From Apostichopus japonicus (taxonomy: Eukaryota; Echinodermata; Holothuroidea; Aspidochirotida; Stichopodidae), in assembly GCF_037975245.1 (NCBI RefSeq), contig NC_092561.1, forward strand, positions 5,940,001 through 6,004,000: a stretch of DNA of 64,000 nucleotides, written 5' to 3'. Position numbers and translations under genes: made by a program. A model generated the notes under the pieces. That model saw only the letters and a program-made list of their open reading frames with translations. It was not told the DNA's origin and made no database searches. Positions 26,431-37,412 of this stretch are shown in pieces; the stretch's first letter is position 1, and each line of letters starts with the position of its first letter.

Positions 26431-26487
26431 CCTTGGTCGTTCGTTTCCTTACTCATCGATTTATTGGCGACTATGATCCAAATCTAG
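26431..26487 (+). CDS. RASL12: RASL12-like small GTPase, switch I exon
   Basis: A 57-nt exon lies between a TTCTACAG acceptor and a GTAAG donor. Its phase is +2 in and one base out, so it joins in frame with the exon at 40969. The peptide reads (A)LVVRFLTHRFIGDYDPNL(E), the helix 1 to switch I segment that follows the P-loop in RERG and RASL12 proteins. The switch I position that is Thr35 in Ras is Asn here, as I recall for RASL12 (DPNLE) rather than RERG (DPTLE). The preceding exon, which should carry the GxxxxGKS loop, was not found in the window by eye, so the gene is incomplete here. Family membership is well supported. The exact subfamily is an inference. Confidence 0.8.
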   Translation, partial: PWSFVSLLIDLLATMIQI

Positions 26488-26559
26488 GTAAGATCCAGAC
26501 AAATTTCAGAAGTATTCTTTTCTGAAAAAAATATATATACTGTGCAGAAATGTATGTGT

Positions 26560-26815
26560 TAAGAATAATAATAATCATCACAATAATAATCATGTCAAAC
26601 ATAAAGACAATCCCTACACGCGGCAGCAGCTAAACATCGCCCAGCCGACAATTAATCTCACAGGTCCCCATTTATACACCTGCGTGAAGAGAGGCAATGG
26701 AGATAAAGTGCCTGGACCAAGAACACAACGTAATAATCTGGCCAGGACTCGAACCTGCAAACCTTGGATCACAAGTCCACTGCCTTAGCCACTTGACTAC
26801 AACGCTCTTACAATA
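26560..26815 (-). mobile_element. tRNA-derived SINE
   Basis: Reading the minus strand from about 26815, a tRNA-like head carries an A box (TAGTCAAGTGG) and a B box (GGTTCGAGTCC) at proper spacing. It is followed by a body with CAGGCACTTTATCTCCATTG and CACGCAGGTGTATAAATGGG, and by a simple (ATT)n-like tail at 26560-26590. This is the layout of a Pol III SINE with a conserved central domain and a microsatellite tail. It sits antisense in the Ras-like intron. It is not a functional tRNA gene because the acceptor stem does not close. Confidence 0.8.
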
Positions 26816-27144
26816 TCTTATAAGAAAGTTGCACCGTCAAAAAATTCCCATATAACTTTTGAAACAATACCTAAAGTGAACCCGATGAAAGAATATCAAA
26901 TGAGTAAACCCGATGTAGTAAGTTATATCAGTTCACATATACACATATACACATTGATTTAATAACCTTAACCTTGTTGAAATGTGAGAATTTAACTTAT
27001 GTCTGCAGCACGTTCACATTTTATTGTGTTTATATATGTCGTAAATGAGAATTTCAATGCTGTTCACGTGGTTATGCATGAAAAAAACGAATTGTTTATT
27101 TTCCAAGGTTGAAGGGAGTGAGGGTTATTGCTTCTTCCAAGATA

Positions 27145-27225
27145 GAAATTGAAACTGAAATTAAAAATTAAAATTAAAATTAAAATAAAAAATCGAAATT
27201 ATAATTGAAATAATTGTTTTAAATT
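27145..27225. repeat. AAATT-type microsatellite
   Basis: Degenerate tandem units of about 6 bp (GAAATT, AAAATT) run over roughly 80 bp. It is intronic and non-coding. Confidence 0.8.
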
Positions 27226-29189
27226 GAAAGTAATGCTGGCCCAAAGTACTGGGCCAATGTTTCGTGTGATCTAATATGTGAACTTTGAACTCAGTCTATC
27301 GTGATTAGCCCGTATAGGTTTACTTAGCCTTCATGTATGTGATTTGGGTTTGGTTTTGGGTTTGACCATTTAATAGATGGATTTAAACCGAAAATGGCAT
27401 ATCAGCATGCAATAAGATGGAGAACGATCCCCCGCTCTAAGTATACCTGATATGTAATTAGGTTGTAGCCTAACCTTCGTTATGAGTTTTCTCAAGGTTT
27501 TCAGTAAATTCTTGTGACCCTGTTTAGTGGAACAACTTAACTTACACTTTTATTTTACTCGAGTTTATCAATTCCTGTGACCCTGTATAGTGCAACAACT
27601 TAAAGTACACTTTTATTTTCTTGGATTTATAGGAATGACGTTGAGATGCTTATGGCAAAAGCAGTCAGTTTTTGAGTTTTTTGGTATTATGAAAGACGCT
27701 TTCATTTAACTCAGATGAAAGAAGGTGTACCGACTTGTAAACTAACTGTGATCAATCCTCCAAGAGTAACAAACCAAAACACATCTTTACCAATCATACT
27801 ATTGTAGTTGTGAAACCGCCTAACATTTGTGTCGGAAAGATGCATTATAGCTTTTCGTTATAGCATTTAGCTTGCCAACTTATTTCATGCAATCTTCCCT
27901 GTTGGAGGATTCTGGTAGTTGTTCCGGTGGACCGGTCCCATCTTCTGATTTCTTCTGCTCTAAAATGAACTGCAAGAGTGACTTTGCTCAAACATATTCA
28001 GTGTATTTCGCCGAATGTATTTACTGCTATATATTCGGCAGTGCTTTTTGGTATCTACCGTAACATGTCTCCCAAGGTCCTTATATCGATAAATCCTAGC
28101 TTTAACACTGTCATATACCTCTGCTGTTACCAAACTGATTTTTAATATGTTTATTTCATTTAGTTTAACGGTCTTATTATGTCTGACTGTTCATAAGATA
28201 AATGTTTAATACTGGAAAATATATCATTTACAAGAGTCCCCGATTTCCAACATTGCGCATGTTCAAAGTCTAAATGTACTAGATGATACTAACAAAGCAC
28301 CTCCTCGTCATCACCATACCGTCAGTGTCACAAGATTGACGAAATTACACTCTAACAAATTATGAAATCTGGGAGAATCAGATGTTATTTGGAGAGAAAA
28401 AACCCTTAAGTTCTTGTCGATATAAATAGGATGGAACACCAACCACATAACAAACTGAAAAGAGAAATTTAAGAACAATGGTTCGTGTTATATTTCTCAT
28501 TACGAGATGTACTCTCAAAATTCAGAAATGTGATACTCGACGTGTATGGGTTTTTAACACTCGAACTTGTCCGCGAAAACACTGCGCATGCTCCATTTGA
28601 GGCTGGAAAAGGTGTATTACTTTCCCGCTAAGAATGTTTATATTCAGCATTAAACTGATGTTTGCGACCATACATTGCAGGTCGTACGGCATGATCAAAC
28701 TTTGGTTTCCCTTGGGGAGAAAAAATACAACAACAACTGGAAATCTCATTATGACGTCATGTCGAAGAAATTGTCACTTGTTTTAGCGGTATTGTTACGT
28801 ACTGGTGTACGGTATTTCAGAAAAAGTACACTAACCTTCAAAAGACGTTCACGGTGCTGTCACCTTGGGAGAATATCATTTACCAGATTGTCGTTGCCAA
28901 TGTAACACAACAAAACAAGAACTGATACAACCACAATTTCCAGACGGCGAGAAAGCACTTTGTTATCTCTTCGCCTAGTAGGCTACATATTTGTTTCAGG
29001 CATTTACAAGATGTAAACTTGAGAATCTCGATGAAGCGATTTAACAGATAAAAGAAAAGATGTCAGTATGAAATAACAAAATCTCACTTTTAAATGTGAA
29101 TAACCATCGGCGTGTTTAAAACTTGCTATCTCTTGCATTAGCTGCAAAGAAAACATTTTAATTATAGCCACCCTGGAATGAACAACTCC

Positions 29190-29192
<3 letters not shown>

Positions 29193-29244
<52 letters not shown>
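29193..29244. repeat. (AT)n microsatellite
   Basis: Uninterrupted dinucleotide AT repeat of about 26 units. It lies in the Ras-like intron. Confidence 0.95.
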
Positions 29245-29247
<3 letters not shown>

Positions 29248-29432
29248 TATCTGATATTTTAAACAGTGCGTGAGTTACTTATCAAGATTATTTATCACGA
29301 ATGTATGCCGTGCAGTAAAGAAGAATATGTAATGTTTTTTTTTTGGAGGCTGCAGCCGAGATTCGTTATTATATAAACTTATATTAAGTTTATCCCATGA
29401 GACACATAAACCTCCTAAACTAAATTTAGACA

Positions 29433-29735
29433 AGTTTGCCGATAAAGTTGAAGGACAGTGTGTTATTAAACGCAGGCAATCCAAATTTATCACACGTTCA
29501 ACGTATAGGTATAAGTATATATATTGAAGCTAATGTATACCACTCTAACGTTGATTTAAACCGATTCTTCTCTTTTCAATCTAAGTTTGCCTATAAAGTT
29601 AAAGGACAGTGTGTTATTAAACGTAAACAATCCAACTTTATCACACGTTCAACGTATAGGTAAGTATCATATATTTAAGCCAATGTGTCACTCTATATCG
29701 TTGATTTCAACCGATTCTTTTGTTTTCAATCACAA
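29433..29735. repeat. Tandem duplication, two units of 151 bp
   Basis: The segments from 29436 and 29587 repeat with a period of 151 bp. Shared stretches are AAGGACAGTGTGTTATTAAA, TTTATCACACGTTCAACGTA and CGTTGATTT..AACCGATTCTT. The doubled open frames seen here (75 and 79 codons) come from the duplication and are not evidence for a gene. Confidence 0.9.
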
Positions 29736-30982
29736 TATTCTTCACCAGGTGATTCTAGTCCTTAAAAGTTTGTTTTTTTCCTCTCTTTTTTTTCTTTTCA
29801 ATTCCTTCTTCCTCATCATAGCCTGAACTACTGGTTAAATTTCGCATTATATAATAAATCTTCAATTGTTATAAGAATAAGGACAAGGAGATGATAAAGG
29901 CCTCTCCATCTCCATATGTTATCTTTGACATTATACAAGGGAGACACATTTAACAAATAAACTTGAGTGAATATCCTATCTTTCTCTTTTCGTGGTTTGC
30001 TCTCAAGCATGTTATGCGTTCTTGTAGTCCCTGCATACGGTACCTACTTAAGTGACGTTCCTTGCCCACTTAACCGATAACATCAGAAATTAGATTACAG
30101 AAAGAATAACTGAAGTTTAATTGCTTGTCAATTGTTGAGTGGAAGGCTAAGTATGCTAATATCGTTCGTTTTACGAGGAAAAATATTTAACCAATTTACC
30201 AAAGCCATCTCGAACATAGATCGAGATGTGATGAGAAAGTTTTGTAACATTATACTTAAAAACTATTTAGCTTGTATAAGCTAAGAATGCAATTATTCGA
30301 AATGAGGTGTTTGTCGTATATCAAGTAAACCGTAATTACTGAGGGGGAAATTGTCCCCTATCTTCCCTATAAAGCCTATTTTGAAAGTTTCTCGAGGGTC
30401 TTCAAGTGACATGTGGATTTCCATATCTATTTATTTTTGTTTCCTGACACGTTAAGAAAGGTAATGGTGCCAGTTGAAATCAAGTTAAGTGTCCTAAGGC
30501 GATGATGAATTTGTGTCGATATTTTGGATTTTGGAGGGCAGTGGAGTTGAGAGGAAGAGAGAAGGGATGAGAGGAGGAGGGGGAGATAAAAATAAAGATA
30601 TTTCGAAGAAAAGAGGGGAAAAGGGAGCGGAATGGAGTCGAATAATATCATCAAAATATTTATCATTTGTTTTGAAAAGAGATAAAGGAGCGATATAGAG
30701 GACGAAATGAATTGAGAGGACAGCCGGAGTTTTACTAAAATAGTTTCTTCGTAAATGACAGAATGTTATTTTTATTTGCCAAGAAACACTGTTCTACTAC
30801 ATATTTACACTGTTCATGTTAACTTGAATCGTTTAACATTAACGAATATTGTTAATGATGAAGAAAATTCTATATTTCAGTTTCCAAAATCATCAATACG
30901 TTACTTTTGCCTTATGGCAGTTCATATCATAATTGTTACCACACAACTGAAAATACTAAATTAAAGTAAATTAAAGTAAATA

Positions 30983-31389
30983 AAGGCCCGGTCACACTAT
31001 ACCGATTTTTTATCGGAATACTATCCGATTTTCCCGGAGGAATCGAAACAGCCTGTTTTCCGTTCGGGTCTTCTAGCCACAGTGATAAAGGACCTGATTT
31101 GCTATCTGTTGAGCCATTCCGATGTGGAATAGCCCTCTCCTAACTATTGATATTGACTCCGTTTCCTTTTATCGGATAGCTATCCGATTTCTCTTCCGAT
31201 TTTTATCGTTTTTCGGTGTGACGTCACTTCAGAATGTAGTCAGTCCTAGAACCCCTCAGATTTGAAGTAGGTATTCGAATATTCCACTGCATTCATTACA
31301 TTCACTATCACAAACCTCACTCTTCGGCCTAAAATCGGAAAAATCGGACCGTATTCCGATAAAAGATCGCTGTAGTGTGACCGGGCCTT
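30983..31389. mobile_element. Miniature inverted-repeat transposon, about 407 bp
   Basis: The element begins AAGGCCCGGTCACACTA and ends with its complement TAGTGTGACCGGGCCTT. The inverted repeat extends inward to about 37 bp (TTTTATCGGAAT near the left end against ATTCCGATAAAAGATC on the right). Additional internal palindromes such as TATCGGATAGCTATCCGAT occur. No ORF is present. A clear target duplication is not visible, and AT-rich AAATTAAAGT repeats abut the left side. Confidence 0.85.
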
Positions 31390-31515
31390 ACAGCCATATA
31401 TGTGATTTAAACCTTCAGAACTATCAATTGAAATTCAATTCGGTTTCAGACTCAGGATTGTGTGTTTTCAAGTAAAAAAACGCTATAGATATTAACAACG
31501 ATTTTGTGACACACC

Positions 31516-31538
31516 GTATATATATATATATATATATT
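31516..31538. repeat. (TA)n microsatellite
   Basis: Short uninterrupted TA dinucleotide run. Confidence 0.9.
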
Positions 31539-33162
31539 AGAAAGAAACGCATAGAGAATTTATCAATCGAACTTCCGTGAAATATCAGATTTTGTATTAA
31601 GTCCGCATTGGTACTATAATATTCTAACATATATAGTTGCCTGTACTCGTCCTTTCCTTAAATGAATTTGTACTCATACATTTTGGACATCTATTATGAA
31701 GGTGAAAAAGTGCAAGACTGAGTACTCGCGTTCGCATTTATTTTAAAAAATATGAGTCATCCAATAATGGTGATATACATGAAGATAAACATATAATTAC
31801 AAACCCTTTTATTATGTTTTTCATGACCTATCTCCTAAAATATCAGCAACATATAAAAGTTCAAAACATTTTGTTTTGTTTCACTTTAACTCCCACCCGA
31901 GCAGCAATATCAGATTCTTACATCCTGTGTATGACATAACAAAAAAAATCCCTAAGCAAATCCCTTCAATCCTCTAAATCTCTTTTCTCTTCAAATATTT
32001 ATTTTATCTTTTTTTTGGCAAAACAAGGTTACATCTCATTTTGCGCATCGCGTCTTAAATATCATGATAAGAATAAATAAGTCTTACCAGAAGGGATCAA
32101 ATACCACCACATATTCCGTAACACCATGTTTAGTTTAGTTTCTCTTAGTGTTTGTATTAAACCCATGGAAGGATTCTCGTTAAGTCATATATTGCACCCT
32201 GAAGGTTTACTTAGAAAACAGAGATGAACATATTAAAGGGTTGGATTGAATGCATAAGGAATGAACTTGTTTTGTCCCGTTTTGTTTTCTTTCATAGTTC
32301 CTTAATATATTTTGTTACTTGATACTGTAATGGCAAAATCAAGATTTCTAGGCATTTTCAGAAAAAAAAAACCCAGAGACAAATAATGCAGAAGTTTCAC
32401 TATATTTAGCTACAATTTAACAATTTTATAAACCAATCCGATTAAAGATTTAGTTTCTATGACGATAACATATTAGCGGCAGGCAATTGTGACCTATTTT
32501 TTTTTCTTTTCTTTTTTTTAGTTTTTCGAAACGTTGAGAATTATGACTTAAAAGTTGAGCTGGAGTGTCTACTGAAAGGGACATTCAAGTTCAAAGCAGT
32601 GTTAAGTCTATACTGATATGTTCACCAGATATATATTAACATTGAAGAAACTCTGGGATAGTGTTCCATGTTATTTGCTTTTTTTCATTAAATAAAATTG
32701 AAAAATACAATATGTTTACAAACAAGTATTGTTCTAGCTACATGGCATTTATATTCTCTTACTTTTTGTGTATTTTTTTGTGGGGGATGTTAACGTATAG
32801 GCCTATCTATAAAAAAAAATAAAAAAAAGGAAAAAACACTTGTCGAAAATCACTTTGCAGTTTGTTGATAGATTGAAATATTATTCTCATTCTGATAGCT
32901 ACGTATTAGCTACGTATAGCTACTAAATTCTGTTAGTAGATTTCATCTTATTACGAGTTAGATTTTAAATTTTTCAAGTATTTAGTTCAAGCATCAGTGT
33001 TGCCCTTAAATATGTGGAGAATCACCGAAAATGGTCACCCATGGTCAAATTTCAACTAGCGTTTTTTCCCCACTCTATAGATGTATAGTTATCTACACTG
33101 AGACATAATATGGTCTCATATCTTAACAATGCTCAAGTTAAGTTTCAATTCAGAAGTTAATT

Positions 33163-34131
33163 TTGGGACATCGGAACCATCGGAAACCAGAGGTCATTGT
33201 CTTAAAATCCAAAAGTCACAAAGTAGGATTAATATTCGGCATAATTCTTTTTGCTAATAGGGTTGTGGATCAGAGGAACGGTTTGCCTGAGAAAGTTGTA
33301 CTTGCAAGTAGTATGAATGGGTTTAAGAATGCTTTGGGCGAGCACTTTAAGCATTGTCAAGGGCGGCGGAACCGGGGGGGCACAGGGGGCACGTGCCCCC
33401 CCCCCCCACTTTTCCTCAGGTTAAAAATGTGCCCTTTCTCTAGATAAAAATTGAGGTGTCTCAAGTTAGCAATTAGAGGCCAGGGAACCCAGAATGAACA
33501 CTCGGGAAGGGCTGTTTCCGGCCATCTGAGGGGTTTGTAAAACCCAAAAGTTTCTTGTACGCTCCGCGCCAACCGATGGTGGCGCTCCGCTCAGATAGTC
33601 GTGCACACAACTTTGCAAATCCTGGCTACGTCCCTGACTTTTAATGAATTTCTGTCAAACTCAAAGCTAATTCGAATGGCAAAAATTTGTTAAGATATTA
33701 ACTCTAATAAATAAAAAAAATAAAGAAATCAACTCTAATTCGGAAGATTCCTACATTAGCAACTAGTATGATTTCACCTCATTTTGTCTCAAAAGAAAAC
33801 TTGTTCCTTGTTTCCCAATTATTTGCTCGTTGGATATTGCAGTGCTATATGCATATTTTCCTTGAAGATAATACAATAAGAGTTATAAAGGGTACTTAAT
33901 ATAAGGCTGCATCAGTCCAATCGAATTTCTGCAAAGTGCCCTTTGATGTCGGTGCCCCCCCCCCCCCAAGACTAAAAGTGCTTCCGCCGCCCTTGAGCAT
34001 TGTAATCGGGTCTGAGTGTTTGTGTCTTCAGTTTTTTCTCTCTCTCATATAGGGTCCTTGATGGGGACTTGAGTGGCCCTCCTGATCCTTTTTTTTGTAC
34101 CAAATCTTAACTAAACTAAAGTAAAGTAAAG
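33163..34131 (+). mobile_element. LINE 3' end (C-terminus of reverse-transcriptase ORF and tail), interrupted by a hAT element
   Basis: The frame from 33163 ends with a typical LINE C-terminus: FANRVVDQRNGLPEKVVLAS, then SMNGFKNALGEHFKHC. The frame is cut at 33357 by a 638-bp insertion and resumes at 34004 after the duplicated AGCATTGT. Removing the insert would give the expected final residues and a TGA stop within a few codons. The 3' tail ends in AAAGTAAAGTAAAGTA-type short repeats at about 34108-34131, as in CR1-like elements. The copy is strongly 5'-truncated. Whether 33163 is near the true 5' junction is not visible. Confidence 0.75.
33358..33995. mobile_element. hAT-type non-autonomous transposon with perfect 8-bp target duplication
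   Basis: Terminal inverted repeats are CAAGGGCGGCGGAACC and its near complement CTTCCGCCGCCCTTG. The flanking 8-bp direct repeats AGCATTGT lie at 33350-33357 and 33996-34003 and are identical. An 8-bp duplication with CA...TG ends is the hallmark of the hAT superfamily. Inside are G and C runs near both ends and no transposase frame. It has inserted in the LINE tail listed separately. Confidence 0.9.
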
Positions 34132-36358
34132 TACTTCCGATAACTTCTACCAATTTGTAGCGAGCTTGAAAGTTTGCACCAAACGTGATGATTTTTCCTT
34201 TATTTGGTTGTTTTGTTAGACAAGCTCACCAAACCTGCCGAGTCTAACTAACCAAAAATACAACTATAATCCACAAAGAGACCGCCTAGATTACTTACCT
34301 ACTGACGTTAATGCGCCATGAATTAATTATTTCTTTTTAGTTGTAAATATATCATTGCCAACTCACTTTGTTTGGTCATATTTTGTTACATGGGAAGCGC
34401 AAATTGATTTTTTGTTTGTTTTTAAAAAGCCTATACTTTCAGTCTTATTTTTCATAATTTAAAAATGCACATGGTATGAATTTGTTATAATTTTGATCTA
34501 AATTCTTGTCAGTGGGATTTTAGGATAAAGGAACCTCCAACTTTTGTATAGGAATTCAGTTAACAGAATCAGAGACAAGTGTTATATAAATACACGCTGT
34601 TTACATCACCAATGTTGGCATCATGCCAGACGGATAACATACTTGATCAAGTCCATATTTGACAAACGCAACAACTAAATCACGATTGATTTCAATTTTA
34701 AGTGCTCGAAAAGACATTTGAACTTTAAAACTGTGGAAAACTCACCTTTAAATCACTGTCTCGTGTTTATCATTAGCAGTCGTATGTTGTTCTTTTAAGT
34801 CAACGTATACTTGTCGTTATGTTTACCAATTCAGGGATTCAAAATAAATTCCGTAACCTGTCGACAAAAAAAAAAAAAGCAAACAGACAAATAACCACCG
34901 TAATAGGAGAAAAGTCTTTTAACGCCTCTCACTGAGGACACACTTGACTTCCCGTGTTAGCAATATCTCAAAAGTTGCCAAGTTTGTTTCATGCTTTGAG
35001 ACCTGACCTTTATTTTATGGTGTAACACTGACAAGTGTTACGTTATAACTGAACTGTGCCAGCAGTAAAAAGAAAAGTTCTCAATACCGTTGTTAAATCG
35101 ATTATTTACATTTCAATGCTTTTGTGCTTAATTATAAATGAAACTTGGTGCAATCATTTATATCTTTAATTTATGGGATAGTCCAAAGGAAGATAATGTC
35201 ATACTGTATTGAAGAGAAAAATATTCCTCACAGTTGGTTAAAAACGTTTATTCAATATATTTGAGGTATAGGTGATTGAATGTAACCTATTTGACTGGCC
35301 CCCATGACGTTGATCACGCTTGGTGCTCTGTAATGACATCCGGGTACTATGTATCCATCAAAAGCTTAATTTAAGGTATTTTAATGTTTTTGTTGATGTT
35401 TACATGAAATGTCATATATTTGGGTTGTCTGCTTCTAGATATGAATGTTCTCTGTAGTAAGAACTTCATAAAAAGTGCAAATCTTTTATATAAGTTGCAA
35501 TATTCCCTTCACAAATCATGATTGGAATATCATAACGAAAACAAAAACAGAGAAGTTTTGTCCTGGTGACATAATTTTCACTGCCGTTGCCATACAAAGA
35601 CATTTTCAGAGTATCAACAACTTCTTCACCGAAAATAAAAAATGCTGTGAAGATATGGTTTTGAGCTAAACAAGAAGAACATTTGTTCTGCAAAGTTCAA
35701 GAAATTCAATAAAACGTTTATAATAGGTCACTTCTACCCTCTTTCCTTTTGCCATGATTTACCTTTGGTGGCCCATGATCGGGGCCCTGGGCTCGGGCCC
35801 ATCTGAACTAATAATAAATCCGTCCCAATATGTAGGTTAGATACGTGCGAGCGATAAGTTCCATTTTAAATTGCATGGACGTGTAACAATGTTCCTCAAC
35901 ATTATCTTTGTATACATACTACTTTATCTATATATGAAACGTAGATTTGTGATCGAATTTGGACATTTCAGTATTAATAAATTCATCGCAGAACCACATC
36001 TGCACCTTATGAACCCAAGATATACACATTTCACGAGAGAACATCACATTTTAAATCAACTTTCGATGAAAAATGAGTTGGATGAATCAATATTCGATGA
36101 AGTATCCCCCCAACATGTCCGGCAAAAAAGTTTGGCGTGTTTGGGTTTAGTGGTCACAAATTTGCATAATTGATAGATTTGAGGTCCGGATACCTTAGGC
36201 AATGTTTCATTAAAGAGAAACTTGATTCAATCAGTGTAATAATTTGGAACATTTTTCAGAACCCGGTGAAGGATATTTGAGTAAACAATACACATCTTGT
36301 CAAAACAGTTCGCATTCGGAAGGATGTTAACATTTTGACGGTTTTTGTCAAGCGCAGT

Positions 36359-36699
36359 CAAGGGCGTAGGAACCGGGGGGCTGGGGGGGGCCAGTAAAAA
36401 ATGTGGAGGGGCGGAAGTATCATTCCCCCCCCCCCCGCTTCGCAAGTCAGAAAACCCCTTTTTCATTTCCAAATGAGAAAAAAATCTCATTTGGAGCACC
36501 AAATTGCATCTAAGGCCAGGTGAAAATACAAAATTAAGTTTACAAAATGGAATGGGTGTTGAAGTGTGCTATATTGCACCAAATTGCATCTGAGGCCACC
36601 TGGAAATGCAAAAAATTCCCTCCCCTTAGACCCATCCCCCAGGCCGGCCATCAGTCTTCAGCCCCCCCCCCCACTCAAAAGTACCTTCCTACGCCACTG
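36359..36699. mobile_element. hAT-like miniature element with G/C-tract hairpin, copy 2
   Basis: Starts CAAGGGCGTAGGAACCGG and ends ACCTTCCTACGCCACTG. It is flanked by identical 8-bp repeats AGCGCAGT at 36351-36358 and 36700-36707. It shares the interior of the element at 18753-19132, including the doubled AAATTGCATCT blocks, but lacks the GGAGGGGGACACCCCCTCCC stretch and other short pieces. It is non-autonomous, without coding capacity. Confidence 0.9.
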
Positions 36700-37112
36700 A
36701 GCGCAGTGCACTGTGAACCTTTCAAAATCAAAAGATTTATAGTTGAGCTTACATCATCAAACAGTCATTTGTTTTGCGATGAAGAAATATTTTGCAAACT
36801 CAATGAAAACTGAAACCAAATCCAGCTGAGACACTGTATTTAACCTTAACGTTCTCGTATTCTTTTGAACTAAAAAATTGTTCTTATTTCATTTTACTCC
36901 TCATAACAAGAAATCCCTATGTAGGGTAGTATGAAATCCAAACTACGATATACTTTTTTTTCCCCCTAAAGGTTTTATAGTTAACATATAATCAATTTCA
37001 TTGGATGATGGTTAGCAAGTTTTTAATCCAGAATGGATGAAACAGTTTCTTTGTGTGTGCGCTTGTTTTTGCATTGTCTGAGAATTTAAATGAACCTGTT
37101 CTCAGATGTCAC

Positions 37113-37412
37113 ATGAAAAGAATTCTCAGAAAATTTCTATTGTTGTTTCTATTGTCAATGTTAGGGTTATGGATTCGAAGTGTGGAAAAGAAAACAAAAT
37201 GGGTTCCTCGGCCTGATTGTGAAGTGTATTTGGTTGGCTCTTTACCTAACCTAAGAAAAGCTCTCTTAATACGTGATTTTCAACCAGTGGCTGTTAATGA
37301 ACAAGTGATAAATGATTTCATTAAAGTCTCAATACGTGTTTGCCGATGAATTTTGGAAAACAAACTTCCGAAGCAGATTCAATGTTTCTTATTCTGAATG
37401 CACTCTGACCAG
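37113..37412 (+). CDS. Candidate membrane-anchored protein exon, apparently frameshifted
   Basis: An ATG at 37113 opens a 78-codon frame with a basic N-terminus and a leucine-rich segment (RKFLLLFLLSMLGLWI, residues 6-21) typical of a type II signal anchor. A hydrophilic part containing DCEVYLVGSLPNLRKALLIR follows, and the frame stops at 37349. Near 37325 a second frame takes over with protein-like text (SQYVFADEFWKTNFRSRF, then NVSYSECTLT) up to a CCAG|GTGGGT donor at 37412. This suggests one exon with a 1-base shift, or a decayed copy. I do not recognise the family, and no downstream exon was found. It lies inside the Ras-like intron on the same strand. Confidence 0.25.

Noticed and set aside
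26740-26815. tRNA gene on the minus strand
   Set aside because: A and B boxes are present, but the acceptor stem does not close and a SINE body and tail follow.
35889-36173. 94-codon plus-strand frame with a hydrophobic start
   Set aside because: A faint likeness to a type II membrane protein, but no conserved motif, no good donor and no partner exon.
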